This document shows positions 35,666 through 43,959 of a DNA stretch of 64,000 nt, piece after piece. This DNA is from Shewanella pealeana ATCC 700345 (lineage in GTDB: Bacteria > Pseudomonadota > Gammaproteobacteria > Enterobacterales > Shewanellaceae): NCBI RefSeq assembly GCF_000018285.1, contig NC_009901.1, positions 4,711,001-4,775,000 of the forward strand, written 5' to 3'. The translations under genes were made by a program, and so were the position numbers. Numbering within the stretch: the stretch's first letter is position 1; each line of letters begins with the position of its first letter. The notes beneath the pieces are model-generated. The model was not told the origin of the DNA. It searched no databases and was given only the letters and a program-made list of their open reading frames with translations.

Positions 35666-36348
35666 GCCAACGCATCATCCTCCTCGTCTTGGGCTCGGTG
35701 TTAATGACAGCCTGTAGCCAGACTCTGCAGCGGCAAACTTGTGTCGATCTAGCAGCAGATGTCAGCTATTGCTTAGCGCCTGTTTCTCAGCACCTATTGG
35801 GAGCCAAAGACTTGGTGGACAGCAAGCAAGCCATTAGCGCGACGCAAAAAGTCAGCATTCAGACCCAGGATAGCCAACATGAACTCTTGAGTCAGTTGGA
35901 GCTTAGCGGCCAAGAGCTAACCTTGGTAGGACTGGCCCCGCTTGGGCAGGCGCTATTTACTCTGACCTATGACGGTAATCAATTAATCAGCGAGCAGAGC
36001 CAGCTTCTAGGGGATCAATTTAAGGCCGAGTACCTGTTAGCAATCATGCAACTCATCTATTGGCCCGACGCAAGTGTAAACAAGCACTTACAAGGAGCGA
36101 AGATGCAAAGCTATGCCTGCGATGCCGCTTTGTGTCGAGGGCTATTTTTTGCTAACAATAAGGCTGAAAATGGCACTATTGACTCTGCAGCTGGCGACCT
36201 GCCGATAATAACAATACGCTATAACAACATAAGCGAAAACGGCTTAAATAAAAATGGCTCAAATAAGAGAGAGTTAGACAAGTGGCAAGCCGATGTTAAT
36301 CTCAACATTCCTGCGGCCAACTTCAAGTTAGCCATTAGCCCGTTATAA
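35653..36348 (+). CDS. DUF3261-type lipoprotein of the APE operon (ApeN position)
   Basis: 231 residues with a lipoprotein signal ending VLMTAC (lipid-bearing Cys21). The mature part is beta-rich, with TLVGLAPLGQALFTLTYDG matching the DUF3261 family regularly found in APE clusters. It may act in the outer membrane as the acceptor for the pigment lipid delivered by the LolA-like protein. The gene starts 13 nt before the end of the flavoprotein gene. Confidence 0.78.
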   Translation: MSQLSQRIILLVLGSVLMTACSQTLQRQTCVDLAADVSYCLAPVSQHLLGAKDLVDSKQAISATQKVSIQTQDSQHELLSQLELSGQELTLVGLAPLGQALFTLTYDGNQLISEQSQLLGDQFKAEYLLAIMQLIYWPDASVNKHLQGAKMQSYACDAALCRGLFFANNKAENGTIDSAAGDLPIITIRYNNISENGLNKNGSNKRELDKWQADVNLNIPAANFKLAISPL

Positions 36349-36370
36349 ACCTGACTGAGTGGATATTTAA

Positions 36371-37669
36371 GTGAATTCAACGACCCCAATTGCGATAACT
36401 CATTTAGGTTTATGCACTCCTTTAGGGCTGACGCCTCAAGCTGTGCTCGACAACTTAATCGCGGGCAGTATCAATGGCATGCAGTGGCGAGATGATCTAT
36501 TGTTTGAGCGTGCCGTGTTGGTTGGTCAAGTCGATGTCCAATTGCCCGCTATTCCAGCAACTTTAAAGCGGTTTGATACCCGTAATAATCAGCTGACTCT
36601 GCTCATTGCCCAGCAAATTGAACCAGCCGTCGAGCAGGCCAAGCGCCAATATGGCAACCAGCGGATTGGCCTAGTTATCGGCACCAGTACATCGGGCATT
36701 GCCACAGGTGAAGCTGCGCTTGCAGTGCAACAGCGTTCAGGGGAGTTTCCTCAGGATTACGACTATGCCAAGCAGGAGTTAGGCGACACCAGCCAGTTTC
36801 TACAGGCCTACTTTAATTTGAGCGGCCCATGCTATACCGTCTCGACCGCTTGCTCATCAAGCGCTAAAGTCTTTGCCAGTGCCAAGCGCCTTATCGATGC
36901 CGGCATCTGCGATATGGTGATTGTCGGCGGCATCGACACCCTGTGCCAGCTCACCCTTAACGGCTTCTACTCCCTCGAATCTATCTCTAGCGGGCACTGC
37001 CAACCCTTTAGCGCCAATCGTGACGGTATCAATATTGGTGAAGGCGGTGCACTCTTTACCCTAGAAAAAGCAGTCCACAAGGGTGACAAAAAGGCGATAA
37101 TTCTCAGTGGTATAGGCGAGTCGAGCGACGCCCACCATATCTCGGCGCCGCATCCTGAAGGACAAGGCGCCATCACTGCCATGCAAGCAGCACTTAATAT
37201 GGCAGGTTTACAGCCAGAGCAGATCGATTACCTTAACCTGCATGGCACAGCGACCCCAAAAAATGACGCCATGGAGAGCCGCGCAGTGCAGCAAGTGTTT
37301 AGCAATAGCTTGCCAGCATGCAGCTCAACTAAGCCACTAACAGGGCACACCTTAGGCGCTACAGGTGCAATCGAAGCGGCGTTTTGTTATCTACTACTCA
37401 GTGATTACAATAAGCAGCAATATTTACCGCCACAGATTTGGGATCAAGAGCAAGATCCTAATGACCCTAGCCTGCCGCTGGTCGCAAAAGGCCAGCAGGC
37501 CAACATTCGCCACGTGATGAGCAACTCTTTTGCCTTTGGCGGCAGCAATGCCAGCCTGATCTTGAGCCGAAGCGGATCAAATAACGAAGCGCTAAAGAAT
37601 ACAGCACTAAAAATTAAAGCCTTAAAAAATATAGTCAGTGACGCAACAGAGACAAGCCAAGATGTTTGA
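36371..37669 (+). CDS. apeO: Ketosynthase, catalytic partner of the chain length factor
   Basis: 432 residues with a full FabF-like triad: Cys161 (STACSSSAK), His291 (LHGTATPK) and His326 (PLTGHTLGA). It extends the aryl starter with malonyl units as a heterodimer with ApeC, encoded at the operon start. GTG is the start, with GTGGAT as ribosome site. There is a 22-nt gap upstream, one of only three gaps in the operon, and an 8-nt overlap with apeP. The last 25 residues are an unusual Lys/Asn/Ala-rich tail with three repeats of the ALK(N)- type. Confidence 0.9.
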   Translation: MNSTTPIAITHLGLCTPLGLTPQAVLDNLIAGSINGMQWRDDLLFERAVLVGQVDVQLPAIPATLKRFDTRNNQLTLLIAQQIEPAVEQAKRQYGNQRIGLVIGTSTSGIATGEAALAVQQRSGEFPQDYDYAKQELGDTSQFLQAYFNLSGPCYTVSTACSSSAKVFASAKRLIDAGICDMVIVGGIDTLCQLTLNGFYSLESISSGHCQPFSANRDGINIGEGGALFTLEKAVHKGDKKAIILSGIGESSDAHHISAPHPEGQGAITAMQAALNMAGLQPEQIDYLNLHGTATPKNDAMESRAVQQVFSNSLPACSSTKPLTGHTLGATGAIEAAFCYLLLSDYNKQQYLPPQIWDQEQDPNDPSLPLVAKGQQANIRHVMSNSFAFGGSNASLILSRSGSNNEALKNTALKIKALKNIVSDATETSQDV

Positions 37670-38138
37670 TATTACAAAGCTTGCAGAGCAAGAGGTGGAA
37701 AAGTTTATCCCCCATCGCCAGCCGATGATCTTAATCAGCCAGCTACTTAAGCATAGCCATGATAGCTTGCTAACCCAGACAGATATTTCAGCCTCAAGCC
37801 CCTACTTCGATGCCGATATTAACGGTGTTCCCAACTATGTTGGTATCGAGTATATGGCGCAAAGCATCGCCGCACTGGCAGGCGTTGAAGCCCATCTAAG
37901 GAATGATATTATTCGCGTGGGATTTCTATTAGGCAGCCGCAAACTTAAGATGCATATCTCACAGTTTGATGCAGGGCAAACCTACCAGACTCGCGTCACC
38001 CGCCTCTATCAGGAAGAGTCTGGATTGGCGGTATTCGATTGCCAGATATTACATAACCAAGTGGTCGTCGCCGAAGCCAATGTGAATGTGTTTCAGCCCC
38101 AAGATGCTCAGGCTTATATTGCCGGAACGACCGACTGA
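37662..38138 (+). CDS. apeP: 3-hydroxyacyl-ACP dehydratase partner subunit
   Basis: 158 residues from ATG 37662; an upstream in-frame GTG (37638) lacks a ribosome site. FabZ/FabA-like hotdog with FIPHRQPMILISQLL and GIEYMAQSIAALAG. E63 matches the catalytic acid of FabZ, but the usual His position in the GHFP motif is a Phe here. This is complementary to ApeI, which keeps the His. A shared heterodimer active site is therefore inferred, in line with the ApeI/ApeP pairing described for APE pathways. Confidence 0.85.
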   Translation: MFDITKLAEQEVEKFIPHRQPMILISQLLKHSHDSLLTQTDISASSPYFDADINGVPNYVGIEYMAQSIAALAGVEAHLRNDIIRVGFLLGSRKLKMHISQFDAGQTYQTRVTRLYQEESGLAVFDCQILHNQVVVAEANVNVFQPQDAQAYIAGTTD

Positions 38139-38216
38139 TAAATTGACAAGACACAGCCGTAGCACCAAACATAACAACGTTTTCCAGAACAAGGCGGCTA
38201 CGCAGGGAGTAACAGT

Positions 38217-38942
38217 ATGACCAAAAGAGTATTAATCACAGGCTCAAGCCGCGGCATAGGCAAGGCCATTGCTCTGAAGTTGGCCGCCTCTGGCTTTGAT
38301 ATTGCGATGCATTTTCATAGTAATCAAATCGCAGCCGATGCCACTAAGGCAGAGCTTCAACAGCTTGGTATCAAGGTCAGCTGTCTGCAGTTTGATATCG
38401 CCGCCAGAGCCGCGGTAAAGCAAGCGATTGAACAAGATATCGAGCAACACGGCGCATACTATGGCGTGGTGCTCAATGCCGGCATCAATGCCGATACAGC
38501 CTTCCCTGCGATGACCGAATCCGAATGGGACAGCGTCGTTCATACCAACTTAGATGGGTTCTATAACGTTATTCATCCGACTGTGATGCCTATGGTGCAA
38601 GGTCGTCAAGGCGGGCGGATCATTACCCTAGCGTCGGTATCTGGTATTGCCGGTAACCGTGGTCAAGTGAACTACAGCGCATCTAAAGCCGGTATTATCG
38701 GCGCAACTAAGGCGCTGTCTTTGGAGCTAGCTAAGCGAAAAATTACCGTAAACTGCATCGCACCGGGTCTTATCGAGACCGACATGGTCAGTGATATTCC
38801 CAAAGAGATGGTCAATACTATCGTACCTATGCGCCGCATGGGTAAGCCATCTGAAATTGCAGGTTTGGCCAATTACTTGATGTCAGAAGATGCCGCCTAT
38901 ATCACTCGCCAAGTGATCTCGGTTAATGGAGGCATGATATGA
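38217..38942 (+). CDS. apeQ: 3-ketoacyl-ACP reductase (FabG-like SDR)
   Basis: 241 residues of the short-chain dehydrogenase family. The NADPH-binding motif is TGSSRGIG (9-15 region), then LNAG, and the catalytic set is Ser140, Tyr153 and Lys157 (NYSASKAG). It reduces the 3-keto intermediate in every elongation cycle. A 78-nt spacer separates it from apeP, the largest gap in the operon, and a GGAGT ribosome site precedes the ATG. The end overlaps apeR by 4 nt. Confidence 0.9.
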   Translation: MTKRVLITGSSRGIGKAIALKLAASGFDIAMHFHSNQIAADATKAELQQLGIKVSCLQFDIAARAAVKQAIEQDIEQHGAYYGVVLNAGINADTAFPAMTESEWDSVVHTNLDGFYNVIHPTVMPMVQGRQGGRIITLASVSGIAGNRGQVNYSASKAGIIGATKALSLELAKRKITVNCIAPGLIETDMVSDIPKEMVNTIVPMRRMGKPSEIAGLANYLMSEDAAYITRQVISVNGGMI

Positions 38943-40186
38943 GCCAAGCGTCTTTTCCCCGTCGCGTCGTGATCACAGGTATTGGCGGTATTTCGGCTCT
39001 AGGGCATGACTGGCCAACGATTGCTGAGAGCTTAAAAGCGAAAAAGAACTGTGTAGTGCGTATGGATGAATGGGACAGATTTGAAGATCTACACACCCGT
39101 TTAGCCGCGCCCATTACCGACTTTGAAGTGCCGAGCCATTACAAACGTAAAAAGATCCGCTCCATGGGCCGCGTATCTATTATGGCCACCCGTGCCAGTG
39201 AACTGGCACTGATAGATGCTAACCTGCTTGATGATCCTGTGGTCACCTCTGGCGCCATGGGCATAGCCTACGGCTCATCGACTGGCAGCACGGATCCAAT
39301 TGTTGCCTTTGGCGACATGCTTAAAGACGGTGATATGTCGGGTGTTACCGCCACCAGCTATATCCGCATGATGGCCCATACAACGGCGGTGAACGTCGGT
39401 GTATTCTTCGGGCTCAAGGGCCGAGTGCACACCACCAGCAGCGCTTGTACCTCAGGTAGCCAAGGCATAGGTTACGCCTATGAAGCCATCAAGTATGGTC
39501 AGCAAGACCTCATGCTTGCCGGCGGCGGTGAGGAGCTTTGCCCAACAGAGGCGGTAGTCTTCGACACCCTGTTTGCTACCAGCACCAAAAATGATACGCC
39601 AGCGCAGACACCACGCCCGTTCGATAAAAACCGTGACGGTCTAGTAATAGGCGAAGGCGCTTGTACATTAGTGCTAGAGGAGCTGGAACATGCTAGAGCT
39701 CGCGGCGCCAAGATCTACGCCGAAATCGTCGGCTTTGGCACGAATGCCGACGGTCTTCATGTGACTCAGCCTAATAGCGCGACCATGGAAACTGCAATTC
39801 GTTTAGCGCTGAAAGATGCCGCCATCGACGCTGAAAAAGTAGGTTATGTGAATGCCCACGGCACCGCGACCGACCGCGGCGATATTGCCGAGACACAAGC
39901 GACCCACGCGGTATTTGGCCCTTCTCAGCCTATCTCGTCGCTCAAGAGCTACACTGGCCATACGCTGGGAGCCTGCGGCGCGTTAGAGGCCTGGGTCAGC
40001 ATTGAGATGATGAATGAAGGCTGGTTCGCACCCACGCTAAATCTCAGCGAAATCGATGAAGAATGTGGAGAACTGGATTACATCAAAGATGAAGTCCGCT
40101 TGCTTGAAACTGACTATGTGATGAGTAATAACTTCGCCTTCGGTGGCATCAATACCTCGCTGATCTTTAAGCGGTTTAAAAGATAG
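38939..40186 (+). CDS. apeR: Second ketosynthase (FabF-like)
   Basis: 415 residues with the triad Cys170 (SSACTSGSQ), His307 (NAHGTATD) and His341 (YTGHTLGA). It differs from ApeO in the flanks of the active site (IRMMAHTTAVNVGVFFG). It may perform the first condensation on the aryl starter or supply another chain; the literature on APE synthesis assigns it a separate role from the ApeO-ApeC pair. It is the last gene of the operon. Directly after its stop codon begins a CCTAGG-rich repeat. Confidence 0.9.
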   Translation: MSQASFPRRVVITGIGGISALGHDWPTIAESLKAKKNCVVRMDEWDRFEDLHTRLAAPITDFEVPSHYKRKKIRSMGRVSIMATRASELALIDANLLDDPVVTSGAMGIAYGSSTGSTDPIVAFGDMLKDGDMSGVTATSYIRMMAHTTAVNVGVFFGLKGRVHTTSSACTSGSQGIGYAYEAIKYGQQDLMLAGGGEELCPTEAVVFDTLFATSTKNDTPAQTPRPFDKNRDGLVIGEGACTLVLEELEHARARGAKIYAEIVGFGTNADGLHVTQPNSATMETAIRLALKDAAIDAEKVGYVNAHGTATDRGDIAETQATHAVFGPSQPISSLKSYTGHTLGACGALEAWVSIEMMNEGWFAPTLNLSEIDEECGELDYIKDEVRLLETDYVMSNNFAFGGINTSLIFKRFKR

Positions 40187-40500
40187 GCTCTAGGAATAGA
40201 AGGTGCTAGGTCCTAGGAAATGCTAAGAAAGGTCCTAGGGAAAGCAAAGACGAACGTGACTAGGTCACTTACGGAACGCTTCGCTTAGGGAAAAGATGGG
40301 AAAAGCAGGTCCTAGGTAAAGCCGGAAAAGCATGTTTTTTCTGTAGGTTGGGCTTTAGCCCATCAAGCTTAGATTTCATATCAGATTTGACGGCATAAAT
40401 GCCGACCTACAGAACCACTTTTTGCTGTTCCTAGCAGGGCGTAGCCCGTCCTCGAAGCGCAGCGTTCTAGGATCTAGGTTCGAGATCATAAGTTCTAGGT
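40187..40500 (+). repeat. CCTAGG-rich mosaic repeat, copy 1 (after apeR)
   Basis: Begins at the first base after the apeR stop. It has many CTAGG words (for example GGTCCTAGG, GGTGCTAGG), the hairpin GTGACTAGGTCAC (40256-40268), a core CTTACGGAACGCTTCGCTTA (40268-40287) followed by GGGAAAAGATGGGAAAAG, an inserted REP pair, and CCCGTCCTCGAAGCGCAGCG near 40446. The same blocks, in the same order, occur in copies 2 and 3. No coding frame. Confidence 0.75.
40339..40414. repeat. BIME-like pair of inverted REP units
   Basis: Outer inverted repeat TTCTGTAGGT (40339-40348) and ACCTACAGAA (40405-40414). Inside each arm is a hairpin, GGGCTTTAGCCC (40350-40361) and CGGCATAAATGCCG (40391-40404). The two units are similar and face each other, as in REP/BIME elements. 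A single related unit occurs near 47622-47640. Confidence 0.7.
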
Positions 40501-40530
40501 AACCCAGCATAAGCTGGGTTCTTTGTTTTA
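40501..40530 (+). terminator. Intrinsic terminator downstream of the APE operon
   Basis: Perfect 8-bp stem AACCCAGC/GCTGGGTT (40501-40508 with 40513-40520), loop ATAA, then CTTTGTTTTA. It is 315 nt after apeR, beyond the repeat, so the operon transcript would include the repeat. Confidence 0.75.
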
Positions 40531-40539
40531 AAGCCATAA

Positions 40540-40634
40540 ACCACGAAGCGCTCACTTCGCTCGCTACACAGAGACCTCGGAGAAGAGAAAAATCTCAAGG
40601 CTCTTTTCTTCGTGCTCTTCGCGTCCTTCGTGGT
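40540..40634. repeat. CGAAG-rich element with terminal inverted repeats
   Basis: ACCACGAAG at 40540-40548 is matched by CTTCGTGGT at 40626-40634. The right part is built of CTTCG words (TTCTTCGTGCTCTTCGCG). Such 'accacgaagg' elements recur in intergenic DNA of many bacteria; here there is a single copy. Confidence 0.5.
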
Positions 40635-40800
40635 CCACTCTTATCTTTCGAAGTCATATTGTTAACGAACACAAAACAAGCATTAGGAAAAACTTATTGA
40701 AATTAATCTAATTAAAGGTTTAAATATCCGCACAAGTTTTGTTCAGATAGCTTCAAACAAAACCCAACAAAATCCAAGAGCATAATAAATAGAGGTGGAT
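40635..40800. other. AT-rich leader upstream of the rhodanese gene
   Basis: The remainder of the 614-nt gap after apeR. It is AT-rich, presumably contains the rhodanese promoter, and ends with the AGAGGTGG ribosome site. No other element recognised. Confidence 0.35.
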
Positions 40801-41127
40801 ATGTTAAACACTCAAATTTCAAAGTTAACGACTAGACCAGCTGGTGAGCAGTGCTGGCAACTGATACAAGAAGGTGCAACGGTTATCGATGTGCGCTCGC
40901 CACAGGAGTTTGCAGGCGGTCATCTACCGCAAGCGATTAATGTACCTTTAGACACCTTAGATACTTGGCTGCACAAGCTTGAAAATCGTCAGCAAGTGTT
41001 TGTGCTTTATTGCGGAGCGGGCATTCGCGCCCAAAAGGGCTGCGATATTTTAATGGCGAATGGATTAGAGAGCGTGATTAATGGCGGTGCTTTAAAAGAT
41101 CTACTCAGCTGTCAGCCAAAGCAGTAA
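40801..41127 (+). CDS. Single-domain rhodanese (sulfurtransferase)
   Basis: 108 residues from ATG 40801, chosen for the AGAGGTGG ribosome site; an in-frame GTG six bases earlier is less likely. Rhodanese features are VIDVRSPQEFAGGHLPQAIN and the active-site loop YCGAGIRAQKG with Cys71. It moves sulfane sulfur, from thiosulfate or a protein persulfide, to an acceptor. No signal peptide, so cytoplasmic (GlpE-like rather than PspE-like). It is alone on the plus strand, convergent with the thioesterase gene 17 nt away. Confidence 0.88.
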   Translation: MLNTQISKLTTRPAGEQCWQLIQEGATVIDVRSPQEFAGGHLPQAINVPLDTLDTWLHKLENRQQVFVLYCGAGIRAQKGCDILMANGLESVINGGALKDLLSCQPKQ

Positions 41128-41144
41128 TACTAATCGAGATAAAC

Positions 41145-41594
41145 TTACTTGGCCTTGCTAACATATAGCCCAGAGAAACTGGCGCACTGCTTATCTTTGC
41201 AATAAAGCTCGACCTCTATACGCACCTTTACTCGGCGACCTAATGCGAGCTTTGATAGGTCACACTCAGGCCATTTAACCTTAGCAATTGGCTGACTGTC
41301 GATGGGGGCAATATAACGCACATTGGCGTCAGCCAAGACGATATCACCATCCAGCCCTGCCAACTTCTGTTGCAGCCATAACATGCCCCAACCTGTCAGC
41401 GTCATAAGAGTATAAATACTGCCAGCAAACATGGTGTTATGCAGATTAATGTTAGGCTCTAGCGGAGCTGAAACCTCAAAAGTATCACCATCAAATGCCA
41501 AGGGGGCTATCTGCATAAACTCACTAACAGGTATGGTTTGATGCCAAGTCTGCTGCAGTTGTTCTAGCAAGGTTTGATGGTTTAAATCTTTCAT
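41145..41594 (-). CDS. YiiD C-terminal-type hotdog thioesterase
   Basis: 149 residues. The stretch FEVSAPLEPNINLHNTMFAGSIYTLMTLTGWGMLWL is the signature of the YiiD_C (FabY) hotdog domain, which keeps the N...N-H-x-T-x-F-A-G pattern. It lacks the N-terminal acetyltransferase domain found in E. coli YiiD. In E. coli yiiD lies next to dtd and yihY, as here. Members act on acyl thioesters and have been linked to fatty acid initiation; the activity here is not known. Confidence 0.8.
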   Translation of the reverse strand: MKDLNHQTLLEQLQQTWHQTIPVSEFMQIAPLAFDGDTFEVSAPLEPNINLHNTMFAGSIYTLMTLTGWGMLWLQQKLAGLDGDIVLADANVRYIAPIDSQPIAKVKWPECDLSKLALGRRVKVRIEVELYCKDKQCASFSGLYVSKAK

Positions 41595-41643
41595 CTGCTT
41601 TCCTGTTCTAGCTCTTATAATCCCCGTAGTCCGACCTAGATAT

Positions 41644-42081
41644 CTAAACCTGCAAATTAAAAGTCACTGGGCCGTCGTTAACTAAAGACACTTTCATATC
41701 TGCGGCAAATTGACCGGTTTGGGTGTTGACCCCTTTTGATTTACAAAAATCGACAAAGGCTTCATAAAGTTCACGGGCTTGATCTGGTGTGCCGGCGCCT
41801 GAAAAGCTTGGGCGTAAGCCTCGGCCAGTATCGGCTGCCAAGGTAAATTGCGAGACCACAAGTAAGCTGCCACCCGCTTGCTCAAGGTTAAGATTCATCT
41901 TGCCATTCTCATCGGAAAACACACGGTAACTCATCACCTTAGTGGCCAACTTTTGCATCTTTTCAATGTTATCCTCGCGCTCAACACCGAGTAACACCAA
42001 CAGACCTTTATCGATCTCACCGATAGTCGCGCCATCAACGACAACTTTTGCTTCACTCACACGTTGAATAAGGGCTATCAC
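41644..42081 (-). CDS. dtd: D-aminoacyl-tRNA deacylase
   Basis: 145 residues, exactly the usual length. It removes D-amino acids from mischarged tRNA. Motifs: [17 protein letters not shown], the SQFTLAAD active-site strand, and VNDGPVTF near the C-terminus with the cross-subunit GP motif. It belongs to the yihY-pip-lipoprotein-dtd-yiiD run on the minus strand, though a 344-nt repeat-filled gap separates it from the lipoprotein gene. Confidence 0.96.
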   Translation of the reverse strand: MIALIQRVSEAKVVVDGATIGEIDKGLLVLLGVEREDNIEKMQKLATKVMSYRVFSDENGKMNLNLEQAGGSLLVVSQFTLAADTGRGLRPSFSGAGTPDQARELYEAFVDFCKSKGVNTQTGQFAADMKVSLVNDGPVTFNLQV

Positions 42082-42100
42082 CTACACACTCTCCAAAAAA

Positions 42101-42425
42101 ATTAATAACTGAAATGAAAAAGCGAAGACGAACGCTTCGCTTTAAAAGAAGGACCTAGATCCTAGGACGCTTCGCTTCGAGGACGGACTTAATAAACAAG
42201 GTACTAGGCCCTAGGGCGCTGCGCTTCGAGGACGGACTGCGTCCTACTAGGAAGAGCAAAAGCAAAAAACATCACCTTTGCCCTCTCTTAGCTTTTCCGG
42301 CTTTTCCCATCTTTTCCGTAAGCGCAGCGTTCCGTAAGGCCGAAGGCCATTCGTCTTGTACCGTCTTAGCCTTTGCTTTCCCTAGGACCTGCTTTTCCTA
42401 GGACCTTTCCTAGAACCTTCTTTCT
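42101..42425 (-). repeat. CCTAGG-rich mosaic repeat, copy 2 (after the lipoprotein gene)
   Basis: Inverted relative to copies 1 and 3. Read on the minus strand it starts right after the stop codon at 42426 with AGAAGGTTCTAGG, continues through GGTCCTAGG words, a GGCCTTCGGCC hairpin (42338-42348), the core CTTACGGAACGCTGCGCTTA, then GAAAAGATGGGAAAAG, and two copies of a CCGTCCTCGAAGCG block with CCTAGG flanks. It ends with a hairpin AAAGCGAAG/CTTCGCTTT (42119-42143) about 40 nt from dtd. It fills almost the whole gap; no gene is seen in it. Confidence 0.75.
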
Positions 42426-43007
42426 TTAAATCGACTGAATATTCTGCATCACTGGAATTGGCTTAATCACATCTTCTGCGCCTTTAGGTAGAGACTCACC
42501 AACCTGACGTAAGCCTTCATCTGTCCATAAGATAAATCGACGCAACTCTTCCATGGTGATGGTATCTACGAATGTTGCCGCACCTTGTACCTGAATAACC
42601 GCACCTTGATCACGAATAACAAACTTGGCGAAATTAAGCTTCTGGTTCAAGGTGCCAATCATCAGCAACATCTCTTTGCTGCCAACATACTTAGGATGAA
42701 TCGCATAAAAGCGGTTCATCATGATGCGGTCAATACCATCAGGGTTGATGCTAGGCTGCAGAATAAACTGGCTATTATCGAAGTTAACGGCAACGCCGTT
42801 AGGACCCGCCCGAGATGCTAAATAACTTTTACTTAGCAGTGCATCTAGCAGCTTAGTGGTCGCCTCTTCATTAGACAAACCGCCTAAATCCACACTGTCA
42901 GGCGCTTTGACTGCGACCTCTACTTCTGCTGTTTTTTCAGTAGAAGCACAAGCTGTTAGGCCCATAGTTAAGCCAATAGTTAAGCCTGTAAGAATCAGTT
43001 TTTTCAT
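42426..43007 (-). CDS. Lipoprotein of unknown function
   Basis: 193 residues from ATG 43007. The signal peptide MKKLILTGLTIGLTMGLTAC ends in a lipobox (LTAC), so the mature N-terminal Cys is lipidated. The longer frame beginning at 43055 would overlap pip and spoil the signal peptide. The mature domain is mixed alpha/beta (FILQPSINPDGIDRIMMNRFYAIHP is cut short here) with no motif I recognise. An AAGGAAA ribosome site is 10 nt upstream. It follows pip by 19 nt and is probably cotranscribed with it. Confidence 0.72.
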   Translation of the reverse strand: MKKLILTGLTIGLTMGLTACASTEKTAEVEVAVKAPDSVDLGGLSNEEATTKLLDALLSKSYLASRAGPNGVAVNFDNSQFILQPSINPDGIDRIMMNRFYAIHPKYVGSKEMLLMIGTLNQKLNFAKFVIRDQGAVIQVQGAATFVDTITMEELRRFILWTDEGLRQVGESLPKGAEDVIKPIPVMQNIQSI

Positions 43008-43026
43008 AGCGTCTATATTTCCTTGT

Positions 43027-43959
43027 TTATTGTTTGGCCATTTCCCGTATGGCATCCTTTACCGCTTTAGCCATCTTAACATCGGCCAAAGCGTGATACC
43101 CGCCTTTAATCTCTGTCACTTTAACTAACTGACTCGCCCTGCCTTTAAAGAAGTCTTGTAACACCTTAAAGGGGCAAACCCAGTCCATTTCACCTTGCAG
43201 TACGTATGTTTGACACTGAATCAAAGGCAATTTAACGATGAGTTTTTCAAATGCACCAAAGTAATCATTAGCTACATAATAAAGCTCTATGCTTGCTAGA
43301 GACTGACTGAAAGGTGTATTGGCCTCGCCGAGCATACTGCCCGGATAGGCTAAAGCCATTTCCCAACTGAGCCAGTGTGCGGTAGCATCATGCCGAATTT
43401 CTTGGCACTCATTCTCTAACTTTGATCGATAATGTGCGAGTAAAACCTCGAGCTCTTGGCATTCAACACCCTGAGTGAAAGCGCGATATTCATCTATAAA
43501 CAAACGAGCTGCACCGCTATTACCATAGAGCCATTCTATGCCTGCGGGGTTAGGGATAAACAAGCCCCACAGCACTTGTGATATCACTCGATTAGGGTAA
43601 CAGGCAGAATAAAGTAGGGCTAAGGTTGCACCAAATGAGCCACCGGCAAGCATCCATTGAGGAACATTAAGCCAACAACGAACCCGCTCTATATCATCCA
43701 GTAAAGTGTGCAAATTATTATGCTTAAGTTCACCGCGGGGACGAGAACGCCCCGCCCCCCGCTGATCGAGCAAAATAACCTGATAGACTGACAGGTCGAA
43801 TAGTTTTAAATCTTCTGTGCTACAACCCGCTCCCGGCCCACCATGCAAATACAGCAGTGGTATCCCGTTCGGATTACCGTACTGGGCTACATATATTTGG
43901 TGGTCATCTCCAACATCTAGCCAGGTTCGGCTAAGGAGTGGCGACTGCACTGCAGACAT
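43027..43959 (-). CDS. pip: Proline iminopeptidase (alpha/beta hydrolase)
   Basis: 310 residues. It removes N-terminal proline from peptides. Motifs: the oxyanion loop YLHGGPGAGCS, LLDQRGAGRSRPRGE and the nucleophile elbow GGSFGATLAL, with the C-terminal histidine in KGGYHALAD. Cytoplasmic, no signal peptide. It shares one base with the upstream yihY-like gene, so the two are translationally coupled. Confidence 0.9.
   Translation of the reverse strand: MSAVQSPLLSRTWLDVGDDHQIYVAQYGNPNGIPLLYLHGGPGAGCSTEDLKLFDLSVYQVILLDQRGAGRSRPRGELKHNNLHTLLDDIERVRCWLNVPQWMLAGGSFGATLALLYSACYPNRVISQVLWGLFIPNPAGIEWLYGNSGAARLFIDEYRAFTQGVECQELEVLLAHYRSKLENECQEIRHDATAHWLSWEMALAYPGSMLGEANTPFSQSLASIELYYVANDYFGAFEKLIVKLPLIQCQTYVLQGEMDWVCPFKVLQDFFKGRASQLVKVTEIKGGYHALADVKMAKAVKDAIREMAKQ

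Noticed and set aside
40187..40500. Insertion sequence or CRISPR-like array
   Set aside because: No transposase frame, no regular spacer structure; the repeats are short palindromic words in a mosaic.
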